A DNA stretch of 64,000 bases, taken from the NCBI GenBank assembly GCA_964035575.1, contig OZ037846.1, positions 1,019,501 through 1,083,500 of the forward strand, written 5' to 3'. Shown piece by piece: positions 20,301 to 28,630 of the stretch; the first letter of the stretch is position 1, and every line of letters begins with the position of its first letter. Source of the DNA: Rhynchopus sp. YZ270_cl-10. Taxonomy: Eukaryota; Euglenozoa; Diplonemea; Diplonemida; Diplonemidae. A program made the translations under genes and the position numbers. The notes under the pieces were generated by a model that searched no databases, was not told the origin of the DNA, and saw only the letters and a program-made list of their open reading frames with translations.

Positions 20301-20753
20301 ACGAGCGCTGCTTCAACGGCATGAAGTACGTCAAGAATAGCTACAGAAACAAACTGCTGGATTCAAGTCTGCTATGCATTCTTATGTGCAAACAGGCAGA
20401 GACAAATGAGAATAAATTTACGCCTGACCAAATCCAAAGGATTTTTGAAGCCTTTAAAAGAAAGAAGGTTAGAGTTTCTGTGTGATGCTTATCAGGTTGG
20501 GGGGACAATGGGGTTAGGGGTACGGGTGGGGCGAAGGGGTGGGGTGGGGTGTGATTGTTCATTTGTCGAACTCTTCTATTGAAATGAAAAGACCACTTAA
20601 CGAGTTTCGAAAAAGCAACACAAAAAAAAAAAAGCCCCCAATTTTTAGCTTTGTACAGGACCTTTTCGCGCGGAGCGCGAAAATTTTTTTTTAGCCTTTT
20701 TTTTTAACTTAGACAAATCTGTGGCCAGACTTTGTCTACGGTTGAGGACCCTG
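17382..20753 (+). mobile_element. hAT-superfamily DNA transposon, looks complete
   Basis: The termini are a perfect 14-bp inverted repeat, CAGGGTCCTCAACC on the left and GGTTGAGGACCCTG on the right, with the CAGGG start typical of hAT elements. The flanking 8 bp are CCAAAGAT and GCAAAGAT, a 7-of-8 match to an 8-bp target duplication as hATs make. Subterminal stretches with repeated TGTCTAAGTTAG-like words lie at both ends and could be transposase-binding sites. The interior carries one intact transposase gene. The total length of 3372 bp is normal for an autonomous hAT. The near-intact target duplication and open gene suggest a fairly recent insertion. Confidence 0.92.
17639..20485 (+). CDS. 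hAT transposase with BED-type zinc finger
   Basis: 948 residues from ATG at 17639. It starts with a basic stretch (MPATAKTSKAQP), then an acidic patch (SEEEEEEQ) and a KRKRE nuclear signal. A BED-like zinc finger follows (about 270-315; CLYC, then H-x5-H in PAHAGDPKH). The DDE catalytic core shows SGDCSRDVS (first Asp), SFDGASAM with the following CYAHSLALC (second Asp and the CxxH segment), and VEDERCFNGMK near the end (Glu). The C-terminal dimerisation region ends with PVTSVEDERCFN and NSYRNKLL, as in the family. Length and order are as expected for an active enzyme; activity itself is inferred. It lies within the two 14-bp element ends and is transcribed in the same direction as the array. 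Confidence 0.95.
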   Translation: MPATAKTSKAQPTIVSMFKKGAVAAPVVRVVEPNKGDTHYDLWSSGKYKSIPDGPTPRLASLHLFLVAEGTVRGFKNHQNDTNKVLKLWLKEFDRAKLADDDREGSKRKTILTIVAEAHEFAMNEAEKGGDSDASAVSVQSQVSQGKKVKKRVVMMAPQVSAVKYVDSTSEEEEEEQCVPVRRNAASEQPEAAMEIDDVDEYSSDGDVVFLGPTHSNTNNPNLTNTTTAPANTDSTNTLKRKREAQEKGCMGLRESTVQGHLNRFSPWLVVGEDKFKCLYCGAFSHAKTKLARDLPAHAGDPKHQRLVKAAALQASNGTVLHTLHANSDKEVEFNQKMLKICIEVIVFLARKGVGHSILEEFLSFFADKLECTDMEAYLRQQIRYLSCGAVLEIMSCITEVLTEDLLKQVKASRFWGLSGDCSRDVSKKEQLVFVVRYMVGATPVEKLIMMGELKDQTGAGYASLLTKWIDQLGLDYGKMSGCSFDGASAMRSSNKGCQQQIRADINPGALFTWCYAHSLALCGPEAAAEGKSPEITRFFDGLRWVWVFFSGSKIKLDTLEEMLEELRDLCEYCDILIAKPGDTRWLTNGRCCSTVRKEYPAVHSALCKLGEAGDVEAPFIAQHIKEPGFFATLSFMTVVLDELNVLSTSLQSRNTNLLTVCSHIDKCVASLSLLETNPNMFPFYPEWVPRYNQCHGTKLSRRNFAIHHDTVCKPYLKELLKCLSERFVNMDIVRCFSVFDIRNLPANADGLAIYGNTEVKKLIEEFTELHTLEYKKYDVVGEKTRGRPEYSKTEHTVISRTQTTPLLSVDTTPFVEESPELNSLETKKAVAVKEWRILVDVLSKRTTTKDTSDLIATFLTSSAGDAYPIMRDLVLLGLSIPVTSVEDERCFNGMKYVKNSYRNKLLDSSLLCILMCKQAETNENKFTPDQIQRIFEAFKRKKVRVSV

Positions 20754-20936
20754 GCAAAGATGCACTATGCACCTGGGTGGGGTGGGAATGGGGAAAATTC
20801 TGCCCCAACCAGAACTATTCTGGGCCGGAACAAAACTGGGACACCCCCAAAAAACCCAAGTGTTCCAGTTTTGTTCCGGTCCAGAATACTTCTGTCTCAG
20901 AATAGTTACAGCCCAGAATAAATATTTTTATGGTAT

Positions 20937-21091
20937 GTCACAGACACCCCTGTGCACATACCAACACAACGCGTGTACCCCATTTTGCTACCCTTACTGG
21001 TTGCTTTGTTTCAGAGCGTTGCCTTGTGGAGTGTGGCAGCAGGAGTAGCCGAAATAAAGCAGCTTGCACCCTACAGATACTGACACACACA
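20937..21091 (+). promoter_or_regulatory. Type-B upstream block, right-hand part
   Basis: Directly after the outer inverted-repeat element the conserved spacer resumes (GTGCACATACCAACACAA and onward), then the short leader ending TTGCACCCTACAGATACTGA and CACACACAATG. Compared with the spacer at 14932-15217 it lacks about 40 bp around the CCAGCAGGA element. The upstream half of this regulatory region is now about 3.7 kb away because of the nested insertions. Confidence 0.55.
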
Positions 21092-22807
21092 ATGGGCTGT
21101 CTGGATGATATGCTGTCCTTGGACGGGACACTGGATAAGAGAAGCAGGCAGAAGCGGACGTTGTTCTTGCTCATTAACAGTGCATGCTTTGTTCTGCTGG
21201 CCGGTGGTGCGGCTGAGGCATGGGTGATACCACGTGGGCGGCACTTTTATGTTGTTTCCAGCGCGCTTGCCACTTTGGCGTCTCGAGCAGCTGTTTTCTT
21301 AGTCATCTGCAAGGTGAAGCTGACCACACCCATTGTCGTTTTCTTTGGTTACGTCCACGGCTTCACTACCTTAGTCGCGGACCTCACCGCCCGTGCTGCA
21401 GGGAACACGACGTGGCCACTTCTTGTGGTTATCGTCGATTTCCTCCTTGTGATGGAGACACCGACACGCTACAGCATGTGGCTGGTGTGTGCCGCAGTAG
21501 TGTACTTCGTTGTCATGGCGATTGAGGAAGCCTTCAGGTTTGGTCTGCTTGACATACCTGGTATCATGCCGCAGGAGGAGAGGGCTGCCTACTTGGAAGA
21601 GACGTACCAATGTACAGAGCTTCCCTGCCCTACGAACTCAGCGAACTACCAGAGCATTGCTGTGATGGTGTTTGTGGTGGACTTCCTTGCAACACGAGGC
21701 TTTGCACGTGGTCTCCTGAAGGAGCAAGAGTCCATGGCTCGTACGGTTAACGCTGTGCAGGAGATTGCGTCGTTGCTGGCTGGCTACGACGTGGAGCAGG
21801 TGGCGGAGCTGTTGAAGGTGCATGGGGGTGACCTGCCTGAGGGGATGACAGAGGCACTTCGGAGACTGGAGGAGAACCTGCGTGTGTACAAGGCGTACCT
21901 CCCGCAGACGTGTCTGCCGTTTGCGACTGAAAGAGACGCTGAGCAATCGTTCTCGGAATCCATGAGTGCAGGGGACGAGGCTGCAGACTCTGTGGAAAGG
22001 TCAGCGTCTTCATCTCTTCGTGCAGCAACGTTTATGCAGACAGTGAATCTTCAACAGTTGGGCCTGTCGTCTGCGAAGGTAACGCTGCTGACAATGAACG
22101 TGAAGGACACACTGATCCGCTTGGTGGAAGACAGTGCATGTTTCTCGGACCTGTTCACAACTCTTCTTCTGAAGACGTTGCAGGGAACAGAGACAAGACG
22201 TGGGATGGTGGACGTGTTCATCGGTGACAGGATCCACTGCTCGTTCAACGCGTCAAAGCAGTGTGCGTCGCACGCAACCTCCGCACTGCACACAGCCACC
22301 CTGCTCATCAGAGGTGGTGTCACATCGTACGCGAACATGGGTGTTGCAACGGGAACATTGCTGCGTGGTGACATGGGTTGTGAGGTGATGCGTCGGTTCA
22401 GCATGGTGGGGGAGCTTGTGCGTGATGTGAACGGGCTGGAACGTGTGGGGCGTATGCTGGGGTGTGATGTGGTGTGCAACAGGATGTGCTTCAGCGATGC
22501 TGAGTGCGAACACCAGCTGCGTCTGCTTCCGTGCAAGGTGGAGGTTGCCTCTGGCTGTGAGGCACAGGTTGTGGCGGAACTGATTCCGAAGCAAGAGAAC
22601 ACAGCGGAAACAGCAGACGAATGGATGTACATGATTGGTGGGAAGAAGGACTGGGAGGAGTACAACATTGCCGTGCGTGGGTACCTGCGTGGTGAGCAGT
22701 CTGACCTTGACGTTGCTATGGCGTGGTCAGCTGCGGGAGGGGTTGGCACACCAGCACACGCAGTTCCTTCCGGGACGTGCCGTGTTGTGTGTTGCTTCAT
22801 CCGGTGA
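21092..22807 (+). CDS. Membrane cyclase-family protein, short (degenerate) form 5
   Basis: 571 residues from MGCLDDMLSLDGTLDKRSRQ. The membrane part has an extra residue in the first loop (GAAEAWVIPRGRH) and is otherwise close to the genes at 15218 and 23045. The linker is the DAEQSF type. In the cyclase-like domain the glycine-rich turn reads ATGTLLRGD rather than ATGKVLRGD, a variant shared only with the genes at 30712 and 53893, although their linkers differ from this one. This mosaic pattern indicates gene conversion. The same catalytic residues are missing as in the other short forms. An adjacent upstream transposon may have altered its regulation. Confidence 0.9.
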   Translation: MGCLDDMLSLDGTLDKRSRQKRTLFLLINSACFVLLAGGAAEAWVIPRGRHFYVVSSALATLASRAAVFLVICKVKLTTPIVVFFGYVHGFTTLVADLTARAAGNTTWPLLVVIVDFLLVMETPTRYSMWLVCAAVVYFVVMAIEEAFRFGLLDIPGIMPQEERAAYLEETYQCTELPCPTNSANYQSIAVMVFVVDFLATRGFARGLLKEQESMARTVNAVQEIASLLAGYDVEQVAELLKVHGGDLPEGMTEALRRLEENLRVYKAYLPQTCLPFATERDAEQSFSESMSAGDEAADSVERSASSSLRAATFMQTVNLQQLGLSSAKVTLLTMNVKDTLIRLVEDSACFSDLFTTLLLKTLQGTETRRGMVDVFIGDRIHCSFNASKQCASHATSALHTATLLIRGGVTSYANMGVATGTLLRGDMGCEVMRRFSMVGELVRDVNGLERVGRMLGCDVVCNRMCFSDAECEHQLRLLPCKVEVASGCEAQVVAELIPKQENTAETADEWMYMIGGKKDWEEYNIAVRGYLRGEQSDLDVAMAWSAAGGVGTPAHAVPSGTCRVVCCFIR

Positions 22808-22912
22808 GGCAGTGGGGATGTTAGTATTGATACTTGAAATGATATTGCAATGTTCTAACTGTTGCGGTGTTCGTCAGTTTTATTTAATTCAACAGACTAC
22901 GTTCTGTTTCGA

Positions 22913-23044
22913 GCTGTTTCCAAGACGTCTGCAGGTCTTCCTCTCTCTCGCCACTGCAGCAAGAAGGTGCCACCTGGGATGGTTCCGTCATAGCGTGCAG
23001 GCGTTTCCCACACAGCTTGCACCCTACAGATACTGACACACACA
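22913..23044 (+). promoter_or_regulatory. Type-A upstream block before the split locus
   Basis: Nearly identical to 12727-12858: GTTTCCAAGACGTCTGCAGG, the CTCTCTCTCGCCACTGCAG tract 86 bp before the ATG, and the CACACACAATG start context. The preceding 3' flank (22808-22890) also matches the one after the gene ending at 12590, so the whole spacer was duplicated as a unit. Confidence 0.55.
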
Positions 23045-23747
23045 ATGGGCTGTCTGGATGATGTGCTGTCCTTGGACGGGACACTGGATAAGAGAGGCAG
23101 GCAGAAGCGGACGTTGTTCTTGCTCATTGACATTGCATGTATTGTTCTGCTGGTTATTGGTGCGGCTGAGGCATGGATGGTGCCACGTGGACGGCACTTT
23201 TATGTTATTTCCAGCTCGCTTGCCACTTTGACATCTCTAGCAGCTGTCTTATGTGTACTTTGTAAGGTGAAGCTGACCACAACTATTATCGTTTTCTGCG
23301 GTTATATCCACGGCTTCACCACACTGTTTTCCGACCTCACCGCCCGTGCTGCAGGGAACACGACGTGGCCAGTGCTCGTGGTTATCATCGATTTCCTCCT
23401 TGTGATGGAGATACCGACACGCTACAGCATGTGGCTGGTGTGTGTACTTCGTTGTCATGGCGATTGAGGAAGCCTTCAGGTTTGGCCTGCTTGACATACC
23501 TGGTATCATGCCGCAGGAGGAGAGGGCTGCCTACTTGGAAGAGACGTACCAGTGTACGAAGCTTCCCTGTCCTGCTAACTCAGTGAACTACCAGAGCATT
23601 GCTGTGGCGGTGTTTGTGGTGGACTTTCTAGCAACGCGAGGCTTTGCACGTGGCCTCCTGAAGGAGCAAGAGTCCATGGCTCGTACGGTTAACGCTGTGC
23701 AGGAGATTGCGTCGTTGCTGGCTGGCTACGACGTGGAGCAGGTGGCG
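23045..23747 (+). pseudogene. Cyclase-family gene, 5' half only (broken)
   Basis: It starts normally with MGCLDDVLSLDGTLDKRGRQ and covers the membrane helices and the signalling helix. An 11-bp deletion between two GTG words, close to 23450, removes the LVCAAVVYF codons and shifts the frame, so the first 140 codons are followed by the rest in another frame. At 23747 the sequence stops matching after GAGCAGGTGGCG and runs into a GCT/GTT-rich repeat. No functional receptor can be made from this half. The deletion at short direct repeats is typical of slippage or microhomology repair. Confidence 0.88.
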
Positions 23748-24540
23748 GCTGGTATTGCTGTTGGTGTTGCTGCTGCTGCTGCCGCTGGTGCTGCTGTTGT
23801 TGCGGTTACTGCTGCTGTTGCTGCTGTCGCTGGTGCTGTTGTTGTTGCTGTTGCTGTAGCAACTGCTAATGTTGCTGTTGTTGCTGCTGGCGCTGCTGCT
23901 GGTGCTGCTGTTGTTGCGGTTGCTGCTGCTGCTGGTGTTGGTGCTGTTGTATCTGCAGCTGCTGTCGCTCGACCTAACCGCATCACGTACACCCGCATCA
24001 CCCCGCACACCTAGCTCTCCACCTCTACACCAGTGGCTGCTGTTGTTGCTGGAGTTGTTGCTGTTGCTGCTATCAAAGCTGCAGCCGCTTAGGTTGTTGG
24101 GCATCAAAGGCCTCTTTTTGGGGTAATAATGGGGGGGAATGGGGGGGCTGTTTCTGCTGGTGCTGCTGTTGTGTGTGTTGGTGTTGGTGTTGCTATTGCT
24201 GTTGTTGCTGGTGATGATGTTCTTGTTGCAGCCGTTGCAGTTGCTGTAGTTGGGGCTGTTGCTGTTGCTCTTGCTGCCGTTGCTGTAGCAGTTGCTGTTG
24301 CTGTTGCTGTGGCAGTTGCTGTTGCTGTAGCAGTTGTTGCTGCTGTTGTTGCTGTTGTTGCTGTTGTTGTTGCTCTTGTTGCAGCCGTTGCAGTTGATGT
24401 AGCTGGAACTGTTGCTGTTGTTCTTGCTGCAGTTGCTGTTGCTGTTGCTGTAGCAGTTGCTGTTGCTGATGTTGTAGCCGCTGCAGTTGCTGTAGCTGGA
24501 GCTGTTGCTGTTGTTCTTGTTGCCGTTGCTGTCGTTGCTG
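23748..24540 (-). repeat. CAG/CAA-type trinucleotide repeat DNA
   Basis: About 790 bp of imperfect GCT/GTT triplets on the + strand (CAG/CAA, glutamine-type, on the - strand), interrupted at 23970-24150 by ordinary sequence. It joins the broken 5' half of a cyclase gene at the word GTGGCGG. On the - strand it could encode a poly-glutamine protein with QLQRLQ periods, which raises the possibility that it was captured from a glutamine-rich gene such as the kind seen at 46080-46515. No start, stop or flanking domain supports a gene here. Confidence 0.85.
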
Positions 24541-24928
24541 ATGCCCACCACCAACACACATATCGCCCCTATGAGGGCCTTCCTCCGCATATTGTTTTTC
24601 CCCTTTGTGAAAAAGGAAAACAGGTTGGAAAAATAAAGGGCAAGAAAAAGGGGAAAAACGCACTCAGACTGAACTGGCTTCTAAGCTCAGAGTGAGCAAA
24701 AATAAGCCTCAGAAACTGAGACCAGGTCTGCACGTTCTTCTGTGCTGCTTCGTGGTGACAGGGACGCCTCGTGTAGGCGAGCACAGGAACTACCTGGGAA
24801 GAAAGCAGAACCGTTCCAGGGGTTCGTCTGGGTCTTCTAGCTCTTTCACAAGAGAATGCCTAGACGGCTTCTGGGGGAGGGTCTTTGGGCAGGTAGTGAG
24901 GGTTGTGTAGAAAAACAAAAAGAAAATG

Positions 24929-25003
24929 TGTATAAAAAACATGTCCCCTTGTATAAAAAACGTGTCCCCTTGTATAAAAAACGTGTCCCCTGTATAAAAA
25001 ACG
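24929..25003 (+). repeat. 21-bp TATA-like tandem repeat
   Basis: Three and a half copies (starts at 24929, 24950, 24971 and 24991) of TGTATAAAAAACGTGTCCCC. The last copy runs straight into the CCATGG of the truncated cyclase C-terminal half. The core TGTATAAAAAAC also occurs just before the gene start at 10896. The repeated TATAAAAA cores could act as fortuitous TATA elements for the downstream frame. Confidence 0.8.
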
Positions 25004-25006
25004 TCC

Positions 25007-26083
25007 ATGGAGCGGACGATCAACACCGTGCAGGAGATTGCGTCGTTGCTGGCTGGCTACGACGTGGAGCAGGTGGCGGAGCTGCTGAAGGTGCATGGGG
25101 GTGACCTGCCTGAGGGGATGACAGAGGCACTTCGGAGACTGGAGGAGAACCTGCGTGTGTACAAGGCGTACCTCCCGCAGACGTGTCTGCCGTTTGCGAC
25201 TGAAAGAGACGCTGAGCAATCGTTCTCGGAATCCATGAGTGCAGGGGACGAGGCTGCAGACTCTGTGGAAAGGTCAGCGTCTTCATCTCTTCATGCAGCA
25301 ATGTTTATGCAGACAGTGAATCTTCAACAGTTGGGCCTGTCGTCTGCGAAGGTAACGCTGCTGACAGTGAACGTGAAGGACACACTGATCCGCTTGGTGG
25401 AAAACAGTGCATGTTTCTCGGACCTGTTCACAACTCTTCTTCTGAAGACGTTGCAGGGAACAGAGACAAGACGTGGGATGGTGGACGTGTTCATCGGGGA
25501 CAGGATCCACTGCTCGTTCAACGCGTCAAAGCAGTGTGCGTCGCACGCAACCTCCGCACTGCACACAGCCACCCTGCTCATCAGAGGTGGTGTCACATCG
25601 TACGCGAACATGGGTGTTGCGACTGGGAAGGTGCTGCGTGGTGACATGGGTTGTGAGGTGATGCGTCGGTTCAGCATGGTGGGGGAGCTTGTGCGTGATG
25701 TGAACGGTCTGGAACGTGCGGGGCGTATGCTGGGGTGTGATGTGGTGTGCAACAGGATGTGCTTCAGCGATGCTGAGTGCGAACACCAGCTGCGTCTGCT
25801 TCCGTGCAAGGTGGAGGTTGCCTCTGGCTGTGAGGCACAGGTTGTGGCGGAACTGATTGTGAGTGAGGAGGAAGATACAGCAGTTTCACCTGACGAATGG
25901 ATGTACATGATTGGTGGGAAGAAGGACTGGGATGAGTACAACATTGCCGTGCGTGGGTACCTGCGTGGTGAGCAGTCTGACCTTGACGTTGCCATGGCGT
26001 GGGCAGCTGCGGGAGGGGTTGGCACACCAGCACACGCAGTCCCTTCCGGGACGTGCCGTGTTGTGTGTTGCTTCATTCGGTGA
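25007..26083 (+). pseudogene. Cyclase-family gene, 3' half only (358-codon open frame)
   Basis: The frame begins at the internal MERTINTVQEIASLL of the signalling helix and runs intact to the normal CCFIR end, so it would make a soluble protein of helix, linker (DAEQSF type) and degenerate cyclase domain without the membrane part. The left junction is abrupt at 25003-25004. It overlaps the 5' half at 23045-23747 by about 70 bp of equivalent sequence, but with a different variant (MERTINTV against MARTVNAV). The two halves therefore come from different paralogues and are not one gene split by a clean insertion. It could be expressed as a soluble partner, but decay is the simpler view. A private tail segment, SEEEDTAVSPDEW, is present. 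Confidence 0.75.
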
Positions 26084-27410
26084 TTTTATGATAGAACGAT
26101 AGGTTTTACTAAGTTTTTGTTCCTGGACTCTGGGTGTCGAAAAGCCTTAACCTTAGTCACTCACGAACGAGCCGTCACATTTATTCAGTATTGTTGACGA
26201 TCCTTTGCGTCATTCGGCGTCAGTTGTGTGACCTGATTCATCTCAAATACCACTGCATCGTGCAGGGAGAGTCTTCTGACTCTTCAGGTGCTCTTTGTAA
26301 TGAAGCAACAGCTGTAGCGCAAATGGCGGAGACCCACCTGTGCACATACCAACACAAAACGTCCCCTGTTTTGCTACCCTTACTGGTTGCTTTGTTTCTA
26401 AGCAAGATAAAACACAAAGCTTGCATTTCTTTTTTCGAACAGATGTTTGTCTCCTACTGCAAAGCGTACTCCTTCTATTTGCTTTCTTTTAAGGATCCTG
26501 TGAATAAAGACCGTGGCTATTATCTAGTGATAGTAGTCTATAATCAAACAAAATATTTTTCGAACAGATGTTTGTCTCCGCCCCGTACCCTAGATGATTG
26601 CACAGCTTTCATTCAGAAAAATATTTTTCCTCACCTTTTTTTCTTCGACAGGCGCTGGTTTTTGTGTGCGCTCATTTTCTTATGAACAAGATAAAACAAT
26701 AAGCTCGCGTTTCTTTTATTGAACAGATTTTATTCTCCGCCCCGTACCCAAAACGTAACCACCACTTTGAATCAGAAAAAATATTTTCCTCTCCTTTTTT
26801 TCTTCCACACGCGCTGGTTTTTGTATTTCGCTAATTTTTATCAAAAAGCTTTACCCCTAGTTTCGAGTGCGAAACGTTTCTCCATGTATTGCACGGGAAA
26901 CAATATGACAAACAGGTGCAGGGTGGTTCCGTGCATGTCATAGAACCTGCCTGGCACCCAATTGTGTGTCTCCCAAAAACCAAAAGCGTTGTGTGTGTAG
27001 TTTGAAGGAAGGAAAAACAAAATCAAAAAAGCTTTGGTGTCGGAACACAGCCAATCGGCGTGTTGCTCTTCTTATGTGTCTTGTCTTCGGCATACATCAG
27101 AAAAATATGCAAACGCCTGTTACCTGTGTTGTCATTATTTCCCTAGTTCTGTGTACGAAACGTTTCCCCATGTATGGCACGGAAACCAACAGGACAAAGA
27201 GGTGCCGGGTGGTTCCGTGTATCATAGAACCTGGCACCCTGTGTCTGCCAAAAACCAACAGCGTTGTGTGAAGTTTTGAAGCAACAAAAAAAAGTAAAAA
27301 GAGGACAAAAATAATAAAACCTACATTCTTGAGCTCTTCTAAACGACGTGATTTTCATTGGACGCATCCCCTTCTCCAATTCAATTCAACAACTGTAGCT
27401 TTCTCCCTCA
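26084..27410. other. Type-B 3' flank and degenerate repeat spacer
   Basis: The first 330 bp resemble the type-B spacer (CACTCACGAACGAGCC and later TGCACATACCAACACAA). After that come three diverged copies of a block with TTCTTTT(A/T)(A/T)(C/T)GAACAG and CGCTGGTTTTTGT (about 26395-26840). Two copies of a roughly 160-bp block follow, containing GAAACGTTTCTCCATGTATT or its variant (about 26850-27030 and 27135-27300). No open frame resembles a protein. The 5' leader normally expected before the next gene is displaced to about 28530. Confidence 0.6.
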
Positions 27411-28235
27411 AAATTCGATAACACAACCTGCGCCGAAGCTGCTGAGGTCGGAAGACAAAGAGTGAGGGAGAAGGGTCACAACCCTCAAAATTCGATAACA
27501 CAACCTGCGCCGAAGCTGCTGAGGTCGGAAGACAAAGAGTGAGGGAGAAGGGTCACAACCCTCAAAATTCGATAACACAACCTGCGCCGAAGCTGCTGAG
27601 GTCGGAAGACAAAGAGTGAGGGAGAAGGGTCACAACCCTCAAAATTCGATAACACAACCTGCGCCGAAGCTGCTGAGGTCGGAAGACGAAGAGTGAGGAC
27701 GGCGGGCCACATGCATAAACATGAATCCAAATGCTGGGCGTGTTTGCTGTATGAAAGACAGTATACCCATCAGTACGAACAAAAAGAGTGTAGAATAGTT
27801 GACAACAGTACGTCCCTCGACGGTACTGTGTATAAAACCTGCCCTAGGGTACTGAGTATTCATATAAGCAGAACATGGTTCGCGAGCAGTAGGTTCAAAT
27901 GCATTACAGAAACAAATAACAACAGTAACACCTGTAACTTTCTCCCTCAAATTTCGATAACACAACCTGCGCCGAAGCTGCTGAGGTCGGAAGACGAAGA
28001 GTGAGGGCGGAGGGCCACATGCATAAACATGAATCCAAATGCTGGGCGTGTTTGCTGTATGAAAGACAGTATCCCCATCAGTACGAACAAAAAGAGTGTA
28101 GAATAGTTGACAACAGCACGTCCCTCGACGGTACTGTGTATAAAGCCGGTCCTAGGGTACTATGAGTCTTCAAAAAAGCAGAACATGATTCGCGAGCAGT
28201 AGGTTCAAATGCATTACAGAAACAATTAACCACAG
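27411..28235. repeat. Nested tandem repeats: 77-bp unit x4 and ~308-bp unit x2
   Basis: A 77-bp unit (ATTCGATAACACAACCTGCG and onward, ending in CCCTCAAA) is repeated four times from 27411 with an exact 77-bp period. The fourth copy leads into a longer unit containing CACATGCATAAACATGAATC and GTCCCTCGACGGTACTGTG. That longer unit recurs 308 bp later, starting again with the 77-bp type sequence at about 27950. The two long units differ at a small number of sites. No coding frame is supported. Confidence 0.9.
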
Positions 28236-28630
28236 TAACAACAATAACGCCAAACATCTATTTCCCCCCTTTTTTTTTTTTTTTTTTTTTTGAAAAACGC
28301 TAATAACGTTTTAGCCCCCCTCTGTAAGTGTTGATTGAATTGGAGTCGGGGAGCACAAGCAAAGGGCAATGAAAGGAAAACAATGAGTAAAGAACAAGAT
28401 AGAAGAGCCAGTATTTATGTCTGAATTACACACGCAATTCCAATCATTCGAACCGAAGCCGCCCAAACATTTCGGTCTGTATTATTTCCTAACAACCGTG
28501 CGCGTACCGCTTCGTGTGTTGTGTACAAAAAACAAATGCAGAGGGACTGCCTTGTGGAGTAATCTGTTTCTTTGTACCAGCAGGAGAAGACGAAAAACAG
28601 CTTGCACCCCTACAGATACTGACACACACA
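28236..28630 (+). promoter_or_regulatory. Upstream region of the gene at 28631
   Basis: A 24-base T run (about 28269-28291) and ordinary spacer are followed, from about 28533, by the type-B leader: GAGGGACTGCCTTGTGGAGT, CCAGCAGGAGAAGACGAAAA, TTGCACCCCTACAGATACTG and CACACACAATG. Only the last hundred bases are shared with the other type-B genes. Confidence 0.5.

Larger units (their letters stand above)
17197..20936. mobile_element. Inverted-repeat element interrupted by a hAT transposon
   Basis: The ends are near-perfect inverted repeats of about 24 bp: ATACCGTAAAAATATTTATT on the left and the complement of ATACCATAAAAATATTTATT on the right, both running on into CTGG. Just inside lies a second inverted pair around GGAACAAAACTGG. 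Without the nested hAT the element would be about 370 bp and non-coding, so it is a MITE-like element. It sits inside a type-B cyclase spacer: the flanks resume the spacer sequence seen at 14990-15060 and 26290-26360. I do not see a clean target duplication. Confidence 0.75.

Noticed and set aside
24193-24663. Glutamine-rich - strand protein
   Set aside because: It is pure trinucleotide repeat with no flanking domain, start or stop evidence.
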